Source of the DNA: Lingula anatina
Lineage: Eukaryota; Brachiopoda; Lingulata; Lingulida; Lingulidae
Assembly (NCBI RefSeq): GCF_001039355.2
Contig: NW_019773770.1
Location: 434,001-498,000, forward strand
Direction of reading: 5' to 3'
DNA length: 64,000 nucleotides
Shown here: piece after piece, positions 24,401-38,682 of the stretch
Layout of the letters: the number at the start of each line of letters is the position of its first letter
Position numbering within the stretch: the first letter of the stretch is position 1
Translations under genes and position numbers: made by a program
Notes under the pieces: model-generated
Databases searched by the model: none
What the model saw: only the letters and a program-made list of their open reading frames with translations
Told to the model about the DNA's origin: nothing

Positions 24401-27400
24401 TAACTTCAAAACAAAAGCACCGCTAATATTCACGGAGAACGCACCCCTGTGTCACCCTTAACCCCTCTACTTCCATTTTCGGGTGAAATGGTTGTGGGAA
24501 CGCGAAAGTCAAATTGTTTACGCCAAGTATGATTTATTTGAGGCAGTGTCCGCCCCCGGCCCGTGACTGACAGAAAGAGGTGTTAAACACGGGCAAGTTT
24601 ACATTCACCGTACACCACTTGGCATAGCTCTTAAACGTTGACTGGAATAATATTTAGATAGTTAGCGGAGTGGACGGAGCGTACATAAATTCTCAGCCGT
24701 AACCGCAGGTGAAATTATTAGTTACATTTTTTCCTGGCGACGCGACTTCGCCGAGCTATCGAATTCTGATAACTGTTATGAAGTACTGTGTAAAGACGGA
24801 TTGAAAAAAGCGTGAAAATTAACAGCGCAACATAAAAGTGATTAGCTATTCTTGCATACCAGGTTGACGTAAAAGCTTAAGTAGCAGTGGCGCCAGCTCA
24901 CAATAAAAGCACGTCTAGGTGGAGATGCTATTCAAACTTCCTCGGGAATCGGGCAAATTTAATACACTTCACGCCTAGCACAAGGATCGGAATTCCTGTG
25001 ACATTTCCCTGCCCTCACTCCCAGTTGAGAAACTCATATTATTTTTTATTTTAAATAAAACCCTGTGAGACATTTCCATTTCTTTGATAGTCTTTTAAAG
25101 GTTTGTAATTTCCGTAAGAAGACAATTGGAAAGGTGTATTCTATTGACCGTATTGATCGGACGGACTGCTCGCAGTCTCCCTGTCCGCTGTAGGTCGGCG
25201 GCCGGCGCTTTTGTTCTAAAGACATAGGGGGCAAAGATTAAGGCTCTGCCGCCAGCTTGTCTTTCATACCAACATGGACAAACTAACGTCTGACCACTGG
25301 TAATAGCCGTCAAGTTGACAAGAAAGAGGTTGGCAAATTAAGCGGTCATTAAAGTGGCAAATCGTCGTCCGTCTTTTGTTCCCTGTGTATATGTTTACAA
25401 GGTGTTCGCCTCGTTAATTAGGTGTGTGACTGACAGTGTTCACACTCTTACTCCGCCCTGGTTTAATCAGTATTGTGATCGGAAGAAAAGATGTTGATTC
25501 ATTCAAGTGTTAACATAATTACAAAGTAGGCCCGTAAACAGGCAAGGTGTGAAAGGGTATTGTGTAGGCACGACCCGCAAATACGGCGTACTGTTTGAAC
25601 ACGATCGCCGTGGCGCCATCCCCACACTGGCCGATTAATCTACTGAAAAACAGATGGGAATACTGCACGGATACAGTTCTTTATTTTTCATCTTTACCTT
25701 ACAAATCGATCGTAACTCTATCGGGTTTTTCTTGCATCAAAGGCTTCGGGGTTTTTTTACGAGCATCAAATTTTGGTTTACACAGTTGTTCTGCCATCCA
25801 CGGGTCGTTAGTGTAGCCTTGCATTACCTGTGTGTTAAAGCAATTGTGCTGGCGACGCAATGATGAGCGGGGCGGAGCATCCTCCGTTAAATGTGTGAAC
25901 GTGTAAACTGAGTTGTATGCGGTGGGGCTCCTTCCGAACAGCTGTGCGTGGCCCCGGCTGTTTGCTTTCCTTCTGTACGGACATGGCAACTTCAAAGTAG
26001 GACCTCGGGAATATTTAAATTACAAATTCGATCAAACAGTTTCTAATGAGTGTATGTGTTTGCAGTTGCCATGTTGTAGCATCGCGGGACCAGTGAAAGT
26101 GGTAAAGCCTCTGCGTGAACGGTTTGCGCCACAGCGGTGAGGCTTCAAAGGCAAACACGCTTTGATTCGCAAGTGTTTATCCCAGTAAACACCGTCTAGA
26201 CACCAATATTGACTACACAAAAATGTCAGCGGGATTTGCTGTTCATTTTTGTCAAAAGAAATCATTTGGGTGAGCCCGGCCGCCAACACGAGAAACAAAA
26301 GAGCTGCGGAAAAGTCGCTCTCTTTTCCATAACATTCTGTTTCACTCAGTGAAACCATCGCTTATCAAGTTCTAAGAAACTTCACTTCCTCTTTTTTTGT
26401 GGTCCGAAGTTTTGGCTATTGCTGGTGTAAAGAGCAGAACAGGGGGTTCGATTTTAGCAGTTTTGGAGACAGAAGCATTAGACTGGCGCGTCATGGGTAA
26501 TTATAGCATCGACGCGCATTCTTCCCATTGTTTTTTATTTTCCAGTTAACGGATAAATCTTCACTACCACTTCAGACTCTCTAATTTAATTTTGGTGTGT
26601 GTTATTTCAAATTAAACTGTATATTATCGTTATTAACATTATAGCGTATTTGTGTCAGTGTGGATAAAGGGTGAATGTGGATAAACGGAAATGTTTTTGG
26701 TTTTTCGTATCGAAAAAAAAGAAAGAAAAATAAAACATTTTTCTCGCGTTAAAAAAGTGTAACATTTCAACGTTTTTTTTTTGTGAATTTCTTAAAAAGT
26801 ACTGTATAACCCCTTGAATGACAGTGACATACTACTACACATTTGCTCTAAAAACGATATACCTATTCTATCGAACAAAATTGTAGATTTGTCATATATC
26901 TCTCGACCCCGAGCTCATAAAATACAGCAAATGTCATAATTATGTCTCCAGCTATAATGGGCCACATGGGCAAACGGGTAGCCGTTTTTATTGTCACTGG
27001 CAGCGTCTCCCAGTTCTAGGATGGATCGCAGCTTTTTGTAATGTGCATTTTTATTGTTGATGTAATCACTTTTCACTGACGGAGAAATTTCCCATAGCCG
27101 TACAGCGGGTGGCTTTCGGTCCAAATGACCAGTCAGCTGCGTGAAGAAAGATCGGGTGTGACAGAGGCATTGTCCCGGCTCGTACGTGGCAAGGCCAACG
27201 TGGCTCCGCTCCTCTTCTCTCAACAATGCCTTCTGCCCACTACTCCGCGCAGCACTGCCGCATTTTAACAAATACGAAATTGCACTCAACAAATACTAAA
27301 TGCTACTTCATAGACGGATTGTCGTCTTTGAGTGACACTATCTTGTTTACTTTGCCACAAAACCCGAAATAAAACTACTGCAATGAGCAAGAGACCATTG

Positions 27401-29203
27401 TACATTTCATAGGAACTGAATGGCTGCTTTGACTATGGTCTAACATTGAGATTATGGCTTCAGGGAAGTTTTCCTATGTGTCATAGTTTTGTATCAATGA
27501 GGTACTCGAGATTGACAGCTTTTCTAAACACATCACATAAATATTAACCGCTCAATATGTTTTGTTGTCTAACAGGACTAAGCATGATTTTAACTAATAG
27601 GATCTGATCAGGCTTAAACGGTCAAGAAGCTGTTCACTGATCCTGAAAAAGTGTACTTCTAAAACTTCTTGATCCTTTCCTAATTGTATACAAAGCATGG
27701 CTTATGCACTGGTCAAAAGCCAATGCAAAACTTCCTGTTGTAAGGGAGAAAAACGGTTTCGGGAACAGCTGACGTCGGACACCTTGTGTGCTTACATTAA
27801 GAGGAAAGCGGGCAAAAGAATTTGATTTTTTAAAGGCCTCAGATGATGTCAGTTCACCTCATCAATTAAATTATTTACAAATGAGTGCAGACCCAGCATT
27901 TTATTGACAAAAGAACGCTCTAGGCATCAATGATTTCTTTCTGCTCTCGGGTTCCCCGATAAAAAAATGCACGCGTTTTTTTTGAAAGCGTTTCAAGAGA
28001 AGCAAAACCAATAAAACGGACCATTAAGAGACCAAAGACTTGTAAATTGCCATCATAAGGTTTATAATTTTTTCTATCTATTGTTTTGCTCTAGCTAAAT
28101 GTAAGGCGACACGCATGCATATACTGTCTGCTTGATTGTTTTTATTTGAGTCGCATGCGGGTGGAAATTTCATTCCCATTTTTATAGACTTTATCTGAAG
28201 TAATTTACTTGCCTCAATTGAGATATCGCCCGTATTTTGTCACTTTTTGTTCTTATCTTCAAAAATTTAAAAAACGATAACTTATTTCAGTCATAAGAGT
28301 GATAAGAGGAAGTAAAACAATATAAGTACTCACACCTTCTTTCTTTTTACAGCTGTATGCTCCATTTCCGACATCATTTTCAAAAGGAAAAAAATACTAC
28401 AATCGCAATTTTCTTTGCTCGTGAGGGATTAAGAATGTTGTCACCTTACGTGGAAATTTTGTTGTTTCAGTCCAAACACATGACGGAAACAGTGAAAGGT
28501 TCGGTCAGGTCTGTCGTGGTAGAGTTCAGTAGGATATATTGATTAGAAACTAAACTTAGTGTAACCTCGCGCTCGCTCAGGAGCTTCGCTAGTTTTAAGT
28601 AATTAAGCAGTGTTTAGCTTACTTCATAATAGTTATTGAGTCGTGTACGCCAGAGTTGTTTTAATTTCAGCGGCAAATGAAGGTTTGAGCTCGGGGTCAA
28701 GTCTTGGGGTAGTCGGGCGTAAACGATCGATGGCCCTGTCGCCAGCGCCAGGCCGCTCCAGCGCGCGCCGCTGTTTGCTTGCAACTCCCAGAGTAGGATC
28801 GAACATTATGCGTTGTTAGATCATGACCTCGCTAACTCAACTTAATTCTTTGTTAGTCTTCTTCTGCCCTCGCCAAATCATGAGGGTTAAAGGCCGAGAA
28901 AAACAAGCGACTGCGTGTAGTTGACTGGCGCCTAGCGTGTTTCCTGCCATCCCGGCTCCCTGACTACGCTCCGTTGGCTAACATAAGGCACTTCCAAAAA
29001 AGGGAGTCGATTTTTTTTCTTTCTCATACTGAGGAAACACCTAACGTATTGTTCAAGCATGCTGCAGTTTGCTAACGGTCAACAATTTCGAGAGAAATCG
29101 AAAACGACATAGAAAAAACACATTTACCGCGAACAGAAGATAACAAACGCTCACTGAAATAAAACAAAAAAGACCAAAATTGCAAAATAAATTATTTTGT
29201 AAA
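24401..29203. other. Gene-free CpG-bearing DNA upstream of Tbx2/3
   Basis: No coding region recognised. Much of 24400-26500 and 28600-29000 is higher-complexity and rich in CpG, with GGCGCC at 24889, 25612 and 28927 and the perfect T half-site at 25545. These are plausible proximal cis-regulatory sequences. AT-rich intervals separate them (26530-26900, 27880-28400). Confidence 0.4.
25545..25554 (+). promoter_or_regulatory. Perfect T-box half-site upstream of Tbx2/3
   Basis: AGGTGTGAAA, an exact full T half-site about 1.46 kb upstream of the start codon. Together with the intron 1 site, two exact ten-base matches flank exon 1. By composition about 0.1 such site is expected in a window of this size. 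Confidence 0.35.
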
Positions 29204-29396
29204 GCGCAGGTTTTCGTTGTTGGAACAAAGAGATAAATGAATAAATAAACAATTGAATAAATAAAACATTATCATAGTGACCGTCTCGTACAATGGACAT
29301 TTTTGTTGTATTAACAAAGAAATAAATGAATAATTAAACAAATAAATAAATGAATAAAACATCAGCATAGTGACCGTCTCGTATAACGGGCATTTT
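29204..29396. repeat. Two-copy tandem duplication, ~90-bp unit
   Basis: Both copies have AACAAAG-(A/T-rich AAATAAATGA repeats)-CATAGTGACCGTCTCGTA and a final GGCATTTT-like end (CATAGTGACC at 29273 and 29366). Copies differ by several substitutions and small indels, so the duplication is not recent. Confidence 0.85.
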
Positions 29397-32300
29397 CTGA
29401 TTGTTACGCAATTCATGCTCAGTTAGAGTTGATCTCACTCGCAGGCAGAGGTCTTTTTCACACCGTATTAATATTGTATTTCTTTCTACCTGCCGGTCTA
29501 TCATTTAGATTTTAGGCCATCCGAAGAATTAGATAACATGCTAGACAAGCAGTGGAACCACACACACAAATTAAAGAAAATCAAAATTATGTCTAAAAAT
29601 TGGAGCAAAACATTGACGATAAACTTAAAAACGAAATAAAACAGCACGTAACACGCGGGGCATGAACACCGCAAAATGTCTCCACTTTTTTATGTTTTCA
29701 AATAGTCATAGAAGCGAATTTGATTTCGCGGCGACTAAAAGCAGTCTGAGACTCAAATATTTGTGAAATACACACTGTGTTATCTCCTAGGATAAGTGCA
29801 CAGTAATTATTACACGCCAGTCGTGTTGTGAAAGAGTGAAGCTAATGCAGCAGAAAAACTGTCGCCGAGTGTGTGATACAGTGGATTTTCCTTGCGACAA
29901 AAGTGGCGCTGCGAGATACCTCCACCTATTGAGACTGCCGTTAAACTTCTAAGACGTCATCTGGAAACAAGCGGCGTTTTCGTGCGCGAGGTGCAGTGGA
30001 GTCGGCGGGCGTTAATATGCCTAGGCGAAAACTTTCCCTTTGTATCGGAGGGCCCATGCTGGGAAGAGCTTTCACCCGACATGCGACGTGGAAAGTGCGG
30101 ACATGACTAAGGCAATCGCGCTTTGTGAAGCATCCCCGCAGCTTTCTCCTCATCCGGAGCACTCCGAGTCACAAGTTCCGTTCTGCCTTTTTTTTTTTTT
30201 AAATATAACCATTGCCAAGATTCTCGACGAAAAAGAAATTCCAATTAAAAAAATTAAGGTATAGAAAGTACACCCTGCTTATCGCGCACGTTATTCCTTT
30301 TTTTTCCGTGTCATATTTTAGCCAAAATATTGCACGCGAGAACAGAAATAGAAAGTTAACCACGTACATGTAGCTCGCTTCAAAGCGAGATGCAACACGA
30401 TATTTACGAATTATCAAAATAATTTGCCTACCACGCCTTAATAATAATGGGGAAAATAAAGTGCGAAAACATACACGCATTAAAAAGCATTTTAGTAGTT
30501 TGTGTGTGCGTGCGTGTGTGAGAGAGAGAAAGAGAGAGAGAGTGAAAAAGAGAGAGAGTGAGAGAAAGAGAGTGAGTAAGAGAGAGAGAGAGAGACTAAT
30601 GAAGCTTTTTTTAAAAGAAATATTAACCCGTGGCATGGCGTGCCGACTGTTAGCCTGCTGTTCCTCTAGCTGCGAGCGCGTGCCTCTTTTCACTTGCCGC
30701 GATAATCATGGTAGTTAGCAGAACACGATCTTCAGTTGACAGCCACACATAGCCACAGGTTCACCGCAAAAACAGCATTGTCATGAAAACTATACTGAAC
30801 ACAACAATTTCACAATTTTTACTTTGCATGATCTCCGTGGGTTGCACCTGCAGTCGCACAGCAAAGAAAACAAATCCGGAATTAATGATGAGCACTCATA
30901 CAGCCTTCCAGATAATTCATACGCTATTCCTAGGAGGCGACTTCCACAGGAAATGTGAAAATGTTCGCAAGCATGGCAAATAGTTATCTGTTCATCGTGC
31001 CAGGGTTTGTATTTAAATGTGTCTTCACACAGTGATAACGAAGTTAATTAAATAGAAGGAGCAAAGATGTAGGCTGTGAATCACACGTATATTATGAGGC
31101 AGGTGAACAAAAATAGATTAGGTTAAAAAGCCCTCGTTGCCTTTTGACGACAGTAAGATGCCGTCTGATTCTTTTTATTTTATCGACATTCCCGTTAGAG
31201 TGACAATGAAAAAGAAGATACCATCTATTTACAAAAATTCTACAAAACAAAAAAGAAACACTGACCTTCCTGTATGAGATTACACAAAAAATAAATGTAA
31301 ATATTTGAAGGCCAAGATACTGCTGTTCCTATTTCTATTTTCAGTCGATATTTCAAGCCGGAAAATTAATCCCAATAACGAATGTAACCATTTAGGATAA
31401 GGCACATATGTTTTGCATACAATATTACGAAATGCGATTAGAACTTGGTCAGCTTTGATTGGCCAAACTGTATTGAATTTACGGAAGATTTAACTGATCC
31501 CAGAATTACGTTGTAATCAGGTGGGGGTTTTACGCTTGGCGCGTTAAGCCAGCGTTCAGACTGCCACGGCTCCAGTTTATAATGACCATACGGCGAAAAA
31601 ACAATGGTAACAAACGCGTAATTAAGTCCCACAACGCTGATTGCACAATCCGATGGCGCTTACGGGCAAGAAAACATTTGGATTTCTTTTTCAAATTATA
31701 GATGACGTGCGTTACCGCTGGGCGCGGCTCGACTGAAGATGTACCTCCCAGGCGGAGAAAAAGACCGAAGGCACTCGACCTTCGTGCTCGACTTTTTCGC
31801 GCGGAAGCCCGGGCCATAGAGATTTCCATCCAACAGCAAAATAATTTCGGGGTTTACTTCAAACAGCAATTACTCAGAAAATTATACATTGCCTTAATTT
31901 AAACTGCCACTAAAGGCGCATAAAGCGTAGCTTCATTTCCACAGAGCGCGTTATGAGCGAGTCTGGTTGGCGCTGGGACGGTGATTTTAAAGCTCTACGC
32001 ACGAAACACTCCGATCAGTATATCTACTTAACATTTATCACCGCAAGACATAAAAGATATTTTCAAATACACACACTGCAGTCAAATAGCAATGAACGAA
32101 ATTAATGAAACTGATCAACCAAGGCAAAGACTTAGGGACGACTGCGGGTTGGCAAGACAAAGACAGCGTACTACGCGTTCGGGCAAGAGCTATAATATAT
32201 CACGGCACAATATTATGGGGAACGATATTGGCAGTAAAAAGACACTAGATCAGCAAAATACAAACGAATATGGTCTCATATTTCATCGGATACAAAATGT

Positions 32301-35300
32301 TTCAGAAACACGACATAGTTGTACTGGCGAAGTAATAGGGTTACCATCGATTTTCAATAAATTCTCAAAAGAAGTTTACTTATTTAGACAGTTATGAAGG
32401 GCAGTTGGCAAATATTTTAATAAAACGAAACTGATACAAAACCACAGAATATTGTTAAGAATAAAATTAATACAATATTATTTCGTAATATGCCAGTATT
32501 TCTTTTTACTCGACTAGCTTATACAATACAAAAAACAATTTATCATTGTCATGAATAAAATGTAAAAATACAAATAATCTTTCTTTAATCCTTCCGAATT
32601 AATATACGAATTACAAATCTTATTTTGTATCTTGTTGCCTTAAAATACATTACCACCATGGCCGATAATCTTAGCATTTTACAACTGTATCTAATTAAAT
32701 ATTTACAGATAAAAAATATCCTCCGTCCACGTATTTGTGAGAATTCCCCCCTCCACATCAACTTTGTAAATCCGAAGAATTGTTACTCGGAAACACCAAG
32801 ACGTGTTCTAATGTTTGTACTGGGGAGGAACGCAAATCAAATGCAGCGCCACGTTTCTTGCTTTGATCTTTACTTTCATCTGAAAGTAGCAAAAGAAGAA
32901 AATTAATTTGACAAGTTATTTCAAAGTTTGGTCAAATATTTATCTTCAGCCTAGGGAGTCGCTGAAGCAAGACCGCACAACTAGCGTGCAGTGACCGATG
33001 CTGCGACGTGCTCCTGCAAAAGAATAAAACAACATCATAAAACTAAACTTTTAGTTCAGTGGTTGAAAAATCTCACAATTCAGTTTTGAATAAACATAAA
33101 TTGTCATAAAAATGCCATAAAAACGATTTCTTCGTAAGAAAATTAAACAGAGCAATGTGGAAACAGAAGACATAACAAACTATGAACTGTTGATACCCCG
33201 TGCAAATTTTCTTTCACATCGTCGGAAAACAGATCTCCCAAAAACCTAAGAATATTCAAACGTTTTACTGCAATAGCATTTTAAAGACAAATCTAAGAGC
33301 TCGATTCTGTCGACCGAAACACTGAAATTCACCCCGCTAACAAAGAACTGTCAAAGAGGAAAAAAACATAAATAAAGAGTGTAAGATCCCCAAGTCTAGG
33401 ATTTTAGTCGACGCAATGACGAGGTTGAATTTTGTTGAGATTAATTCAGGGCATTAGTTTCAACGCCCATTGGTCTGCAACAGAATTTCCCACACACAGA
33501 TTGAGATGTGTGCTTGAGAAGTGAACACCAAGACGTTATATAAATGTACATTTCATCATAATAATCGGCACTCCTTTCCTGGCCAATCACAGAAAGCCCT
33601 AAAGGGATTCAGACAAAACCAAACACACCCCGTTCACTGCAATTCAATCTCAAGTTGTTTTCACAAAAAAGTAAGGTGTTAGGCGCCTAAGAAATTTATG
33701 TTGCATCCAGTTTATGTTGACAGAGGCTGCGGATGATTTGAGGCAAATGTTGACTGTAGTGTTTTTGTGCTGAATTACTGCAAATTGACCTTTCAACCCG
33801 TGCGTTGCTCTGAACATTAAAAAACATGTTGAAGTCCCCCTCTTCCCGCTGAGCCCCTGTACTTTCAGGAGTCACTTATTGTCATGATAAAAATGATAAA
33901 GATGGGCTCGCTGGCAACCAAGAAATTTAAGAAGAGTCGGCTCAACGGGACAGCGGATTAGGCATTTAACTGGAGACTACCCCAGTTTCACAACGACTAC
34001 GAAAAAATGCTGAGCGCCATTGTCAAAATGTATTTAAAATCAAAACGAAAAATTTCCTACAAGCGGCTTTTAGGCCTGTAATTAATCTTCACGAAATTCA
34101 CAATAAAACAAAACGGAAAAACCGAGACAACGACAACTTTCCAAGGAAAAGCAGAGAAACAGAAGTATTTTTTTCTTTTCTCTAAAAAATCCATTCAAAA
34201 AGAAAATACATTAACTTTTTCACCAGAGGAACAGGGCAATTGTGCCATTTCACTGCACAAAATCAAAAGAATGAGAAACTTACTAGCACGAGTGGGAGCA
34301 CACTTTCATATGAGTAGTTTATTTTATCCTTTATTCATGCACCACTTCCAGAGAATCTATTATCAACAGTATCGCTTCTCGTTAATGAACAAATGTATCC
34401 TGATAGTAGAACTATTAGCACCAAGATTGAAGTTAACAGTGTCATTTCCCATCTCTGCTGTCATTACTGCCTTTGATCAACACTTCATATTCATTACAGC
34501 TTGTAAACTTTGATAATTTTACCCCGAGTGATACGGAGTAATGGGACTTAAATTGTCCTCCAGTTCTCAAAATGGAGATTTCAGCTAGTAAAAATCTAGC
34601 CTAATTAAATAAATAGCATACCCAAGTGTTCTCTCACTTTCGTAGAGAGTTATATAAATCCTGTGTGCGGTTAGGATCGCTGTTGGCAATGAATTGGTTT
34701 TATGTAAAACAGCGCGGCACTGTAAGTGTTTTAGAAACGCTTACTGAAATATGTTAATTCAACTCCTGAATATTAAGTGTACTTAACGGGAATGTCCGCT
34801 GTGATTACTTCATATCAAACGCACGTAAATCTGACCTCATATCTAAACCTAAAATACAAATTTTACATTCTTATATTATACAGCTTTAACTCTAACACAC
34901 CATCTCAAAATGCCATTAAAACTATGGCCTAGGAAATAATGCGAGCGTTCTGGGTTGAAATAATTCAAATAAGAAATGGTTCATTATTTTGTGTAATCAT
35001 CTGCATTTTCCTACGGGGAGCAGGGAGACTTGGGCACATAAAATCAATGTTTTCATACCAAATTTGTGAGCAGTGACAGCTGGGATGATGAACAAGATTG
35101 CCTGCCTGAAGACCATCTACTGGCTTGCCGAAGTGACGGAAACAAAGGTCGTGAAACATTGAAAACATCAACCTGTATCCACGGTAGTGAAAATGAATAT
35201 TTCAAAACAATAAAAAATTCATGTGATAAATTATATGATATACCTGAATGTTTTTTAACATGCTACCCTATCATGATATTGTAGAAAGTAGTCAATTATT

Positions 35301-36118
35301 TAAATAAATATGACCCAGTTTATAAGAGAGACATATCTGAGTCATCACCATTGTAATAATCTCAGGTTCTTTGTCAAAGACACCCGTTCAAAATGCACTT
35401 TAATGATACCCCAAATGAGGCTGAAGGTGCCAATTATGACGGCAACATTCAACCAGAAGAACAATTTTAAAACAATCTGTCAAAAAGAGAAAGCACCATC
35501 TTGTCTTCAGCTGCAATAGTACTATGGGATCGGGAGAAAAATAATTAGAATGATAAAGATGCCCTTACTTCAAATTTTCCATGATTTTAAAACCAGCCGC
35601 TTTCTTCGTAGTTAAAGAGTAATTATTACGGAGACTACAAGCAATTGTTCTACCTTTATCCAGATCGAGAGAAGAATCTCATTAAGTATTTAGAACCCTG
35701 ATAAGAAATCTTCGTCAAGTGCTGTGGGCAGACACCCTGGGTTCATACAAACACAGGTCACCGGCAACAGGCAATTTCGAACGGCATCAAAGCGCTCTGC
35801 ATTTTTAAAAGATTTCAACGTGATATGACAAATCAAAACCTGTGACATGTGGCAAAATCGAGACAAACACGTTAAATATATATTCACATATGACAGATCT
35901 TGTAAAATATTTACAGAATGATGCTGAAAGGCAGGGTGAAACCTGGGAATCCTGCCTATATGTCATCAATTATTTGTTTGATTTTCATTCAAGTATCACA
36001 TCAGATAAATGGTAATTTATTGAAGGTAATTGTACCAATATAAAATTGGAAAATAACAGAAAAAATCCTGAAAAATATTTTAAATTGTTATCCAGATAAA
36101 AATGCGTTTGCTAGACTT
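29397..36118. other. Gene-free upstream DNA, end of the CpG-bearing domain
   Basis: Higher-complexity blocks at about 29850-30170, 31430-31830 and 32940-34130 alternate with AT-rich DNA. A CRE-like GACGTCAT lies near 29952, and a GGCGCC at 33682. An open frame of 101 codons at 32092-32397 (plus) and others of 60-100 codons show no family resemblance. CpG frequency falls progressively between about 34 and 37 kb. Confidence 0.4.
30500..30595. repeat. Compound (TG)n(GA)n microsatellite
   Basis: A TG-rich stretch (30500-30520) followed by about 75 bases of interrupted GA repeats. Confidence 0.9.
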
Positions 36119-36188
36119 TGGTGTGTGTGTGTGTGTGTGCATGTGCATGCATGTGTGAGAGAGAGAAAGAGAGGGGGGAAGGAAGGAA
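36119..36188. repeat. Compound (GT)n(GA)n microsatellite
   Basis: About eleven GT units, an ATGTGCATGCATG interruption, then GA- and GGAA-rich sequence. Confidence 0.9.
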
Positions 36189-36399
36189 AATTGAAAAGAA
36201 AACGTTAACCTATACACAAACACAATGCCATAAATGTTGTTTTCACTTACAAATACCTTGCTATAAAATAGTACCATATTCCCATAGAAAAATGAAAATT
36301 CTAATTCTGATATCAATAGCAGTCAAAGCAAGGACCTAACCATGCATAAGAATTAGATCTGTTATTTGTATCAATCTTGTAGCTTTCAGAGGTGGAAGA

Positions 36400-37010
36400 C
36401 TTCTTCAACTGGAAGAAATGATCAATGACAAAAAGTGATCATCTACCCACATTGCTCCTGATAATTATCACAAAAAAGGCAGCAATTTGCTGGAGCAGTA
36501 TAGCAGAGACAGCCACCTTCAGGTTGCCAGCTCATCAACCAAAGCTGGCTGCCAGCTATGGGATTTCATCAAACAAGGAATTACATTCCATAAGAAGTTC
36601 ATTGACTATGTTGTTGATTGTCAGAGTGTGTTTAGATCACACGCACGCCGCCATATTAAGAGGTAATAACTAACTACACCGATCCCCTGCCATCAACTTC
36701 AGTCCTTTTGAGAATTTTCAAGCCTTCGACAATCCCTAAATTGGACAAGTGTGATTACATGTTGTCAAATGATTTTCAATCAATGCACAAATGACTCTCC
36801 CATCCTCCTCATCAAGCGAGATTAGTGTTGTAGCTAAGCCCAGAATTACACAAATTACTCTCTAATTGTTTAATCGGGACTAAAGACATGGGCTGAGCAT
36901 TAATACAGTGCTGCTGTGATTGTACATGACAACTGCACGGTTCCCATTGATCCCCTCCGCCCATTATTTTCTTGACAGGGTATTGCATAAGGGGAATTAC
37001 AGGGAATATA
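36400..37010. promoter_or_regulatory. Candidate non-coding regulatory island
   Basis: Low-repeat, mixed-composition block in the CpG-poor zone. Features seen: TCTAATTGTTTAATC homeodomain-like sites near 36860, a Sox-like CCATTGAT near 36945, and ATCACACG near 36635. No coding potential recognised. The call rests on contrast with flanking AT-rich DNA and motif density, not on conservation data. Confidence 0.25.
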
Positions 37011-37543
37011 GGGATCAATAATTTTAAGAGTTTTAACGCATAAACAGATGATGAAAATCTGTGGGCCTAGGCTGACCTTCCCTCCTAGTAGCCTGCTTTA
37101 AGTAAGTATGGATCACAGGGTAACCACAATGCAGTGTGACATACGGCACACATGTAATAAGCTCTACCACTAATACGCTGGCCCTTAGTAATAATCTGTG
37201 GCGTGCTTCGTGCCAATACTGTGATGCTGAGGCGTGTCTGGTACAACTAGTCTATTAAATTCATAAAATATGTTATATAGACTTGAATTGAAAGAAAAAC
37301 TAAAAATCAGTAAAATGTACTATAATATGTTGCACTTGCTCACATTTTTATACTTCAAGTAGGGATAATTTTTTTTTCGGATTACAGTAATGTTAAGCCA
37401 AGGAAATCAAGTTAAACCAGGAGTAAAACATATCAGACTGACATTATAACTGACATAAACATTTGGATTCATAAATATTTATGAATATGTGGAGTGAAGA
37501 GTTAACTAAGATTCCTCCCACATCAAAGTATAGAATGTTTTCC

Positions 37544-37567
37544 TTTTTTTTTTTTTTTTTTTTTTTT
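37544..37567. repeat. Poly(T) tract
   Basis: About 24 consecutive T. It could be the tail of a minus-strand retroposed copy, but no recognisable body adjoins it. Confidence 0.9.
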
Positions 37568-38390
37568 GTTGGTGTTTTAGATTTTTCATGTTATTCTGTC
37601 TTGGCTGCTAGATCTTCATTAATCTTCTAAACAAAGAACTGATGCCAATATTACATATTATTTAATGCTATCAGTATACAGAAACTGCTTTTCTATCACA
37701 CTGGTCACAACCCATTTCAAGAACCAAATATTGGTTTATCTCTGCACTATCACCTTAAAATAGCTCAATCTGAGAATAATAAATCATAATTCTAGCTGAT
37801 AGTTAGTAAAAATGAATTTTACTACGAAAACAACATCTTGTTTACTGAAAATTTTCAACTGAACTAATAACTCTCTTTTTTATGTGCAATATACGTGAGG
37901 ATATGTAAACAGAATTCATTTTATCTTCCTGACTGGTAAGTTTATCATTCAAACATGACACAAGAAGGGTAAGAATTCAGGACGAGACCATTTATAAAAT
38001 GAATAAAGATGTTGACACATGAGAAAATGTTCCAACCATTTCAAATTTTGATCTGCCTTCTTATTAGACTTCTTACTACAAGAAAATAATCCAAAAAGAC
38101 AACTACACAAGCCCAAACAACTAATCTGAAGTAACACAAACATGCATGCACGCACGCACACACTATAATGTCTTTGTCTAAAAGCTCAGACAAAATTGTT
38201 AAGCATCCTTGCAATTATGGATAAAAGAACATCTATAAAATATAGATAATAAATACAGGTACCACAATGTGCAAAATTTTTTTCTACTTACATTTAATAC
38301 AATATGTGCTAAATGCCTGTTCACAAGCTGATTCTTGGGTTATCATGTCTCAATCCCTTGAAGATTTGTGGAAAACTCGTGACATTCATG

Positions 38391-38393
<3 letters not shown>

Positions 38394-38442
<49 letters not shown>
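38394..38442. repeat. (CA)n microsatellite
   Basis: About 24 uninterrupted CA units, the longest clean CA tract in the window. Confidence 0.97.
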
Positions 38443-38443
<1 letters not shown>

Positions 38444-38593
38444 CCTTTGTGCGCAGACAGATGACTTAACACAAATAAAAGTACCTTTTATTTCAGACAA
38501 TAAAATCTGCAATGACATCTCTTTTGCATAAAGAAAGTCGAAAATATACTTAAGAGACATTTTTCGGTTTATCAGTGTGTTAAAAATAGAACA

Positions 38594-38648
38594 TGTAAAC
38601 AATCATTCTAAAATGTTACGGTGTAAACAATCATTCTAAAATGTTATG
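38594..38648. repeat. 28-bp tandem duplication
   Basis: TGTAAACAATCATTCTAAAA plus TGTTA(C/T)G(G) occurs twice head to tail with one or two differences. Confidence 0.9.
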
Positions 38649-38682
38649 TGTGAGCCTCGGCCTATTTAACATGATGCACTTT

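Noticed and set aside
26440-26455. GGTTCGATTTT resembling a tRNA B box
   Set aside because: No matching A box or cloverleaf around it, so neither a tRNA nor a tRNA-derived SINE is supported.
29192-29416. Apparent protein repeat (KCPLYETVTM twice) on the minus strand
   Set aside because: It is the translation of the ~90-bp tandem DNA duplication; AT-rich and without homology.
32092-32397. 101-codon open frame on the plus strand
   Set aside because: No recognisable family, no flanking splice signals that I could support.
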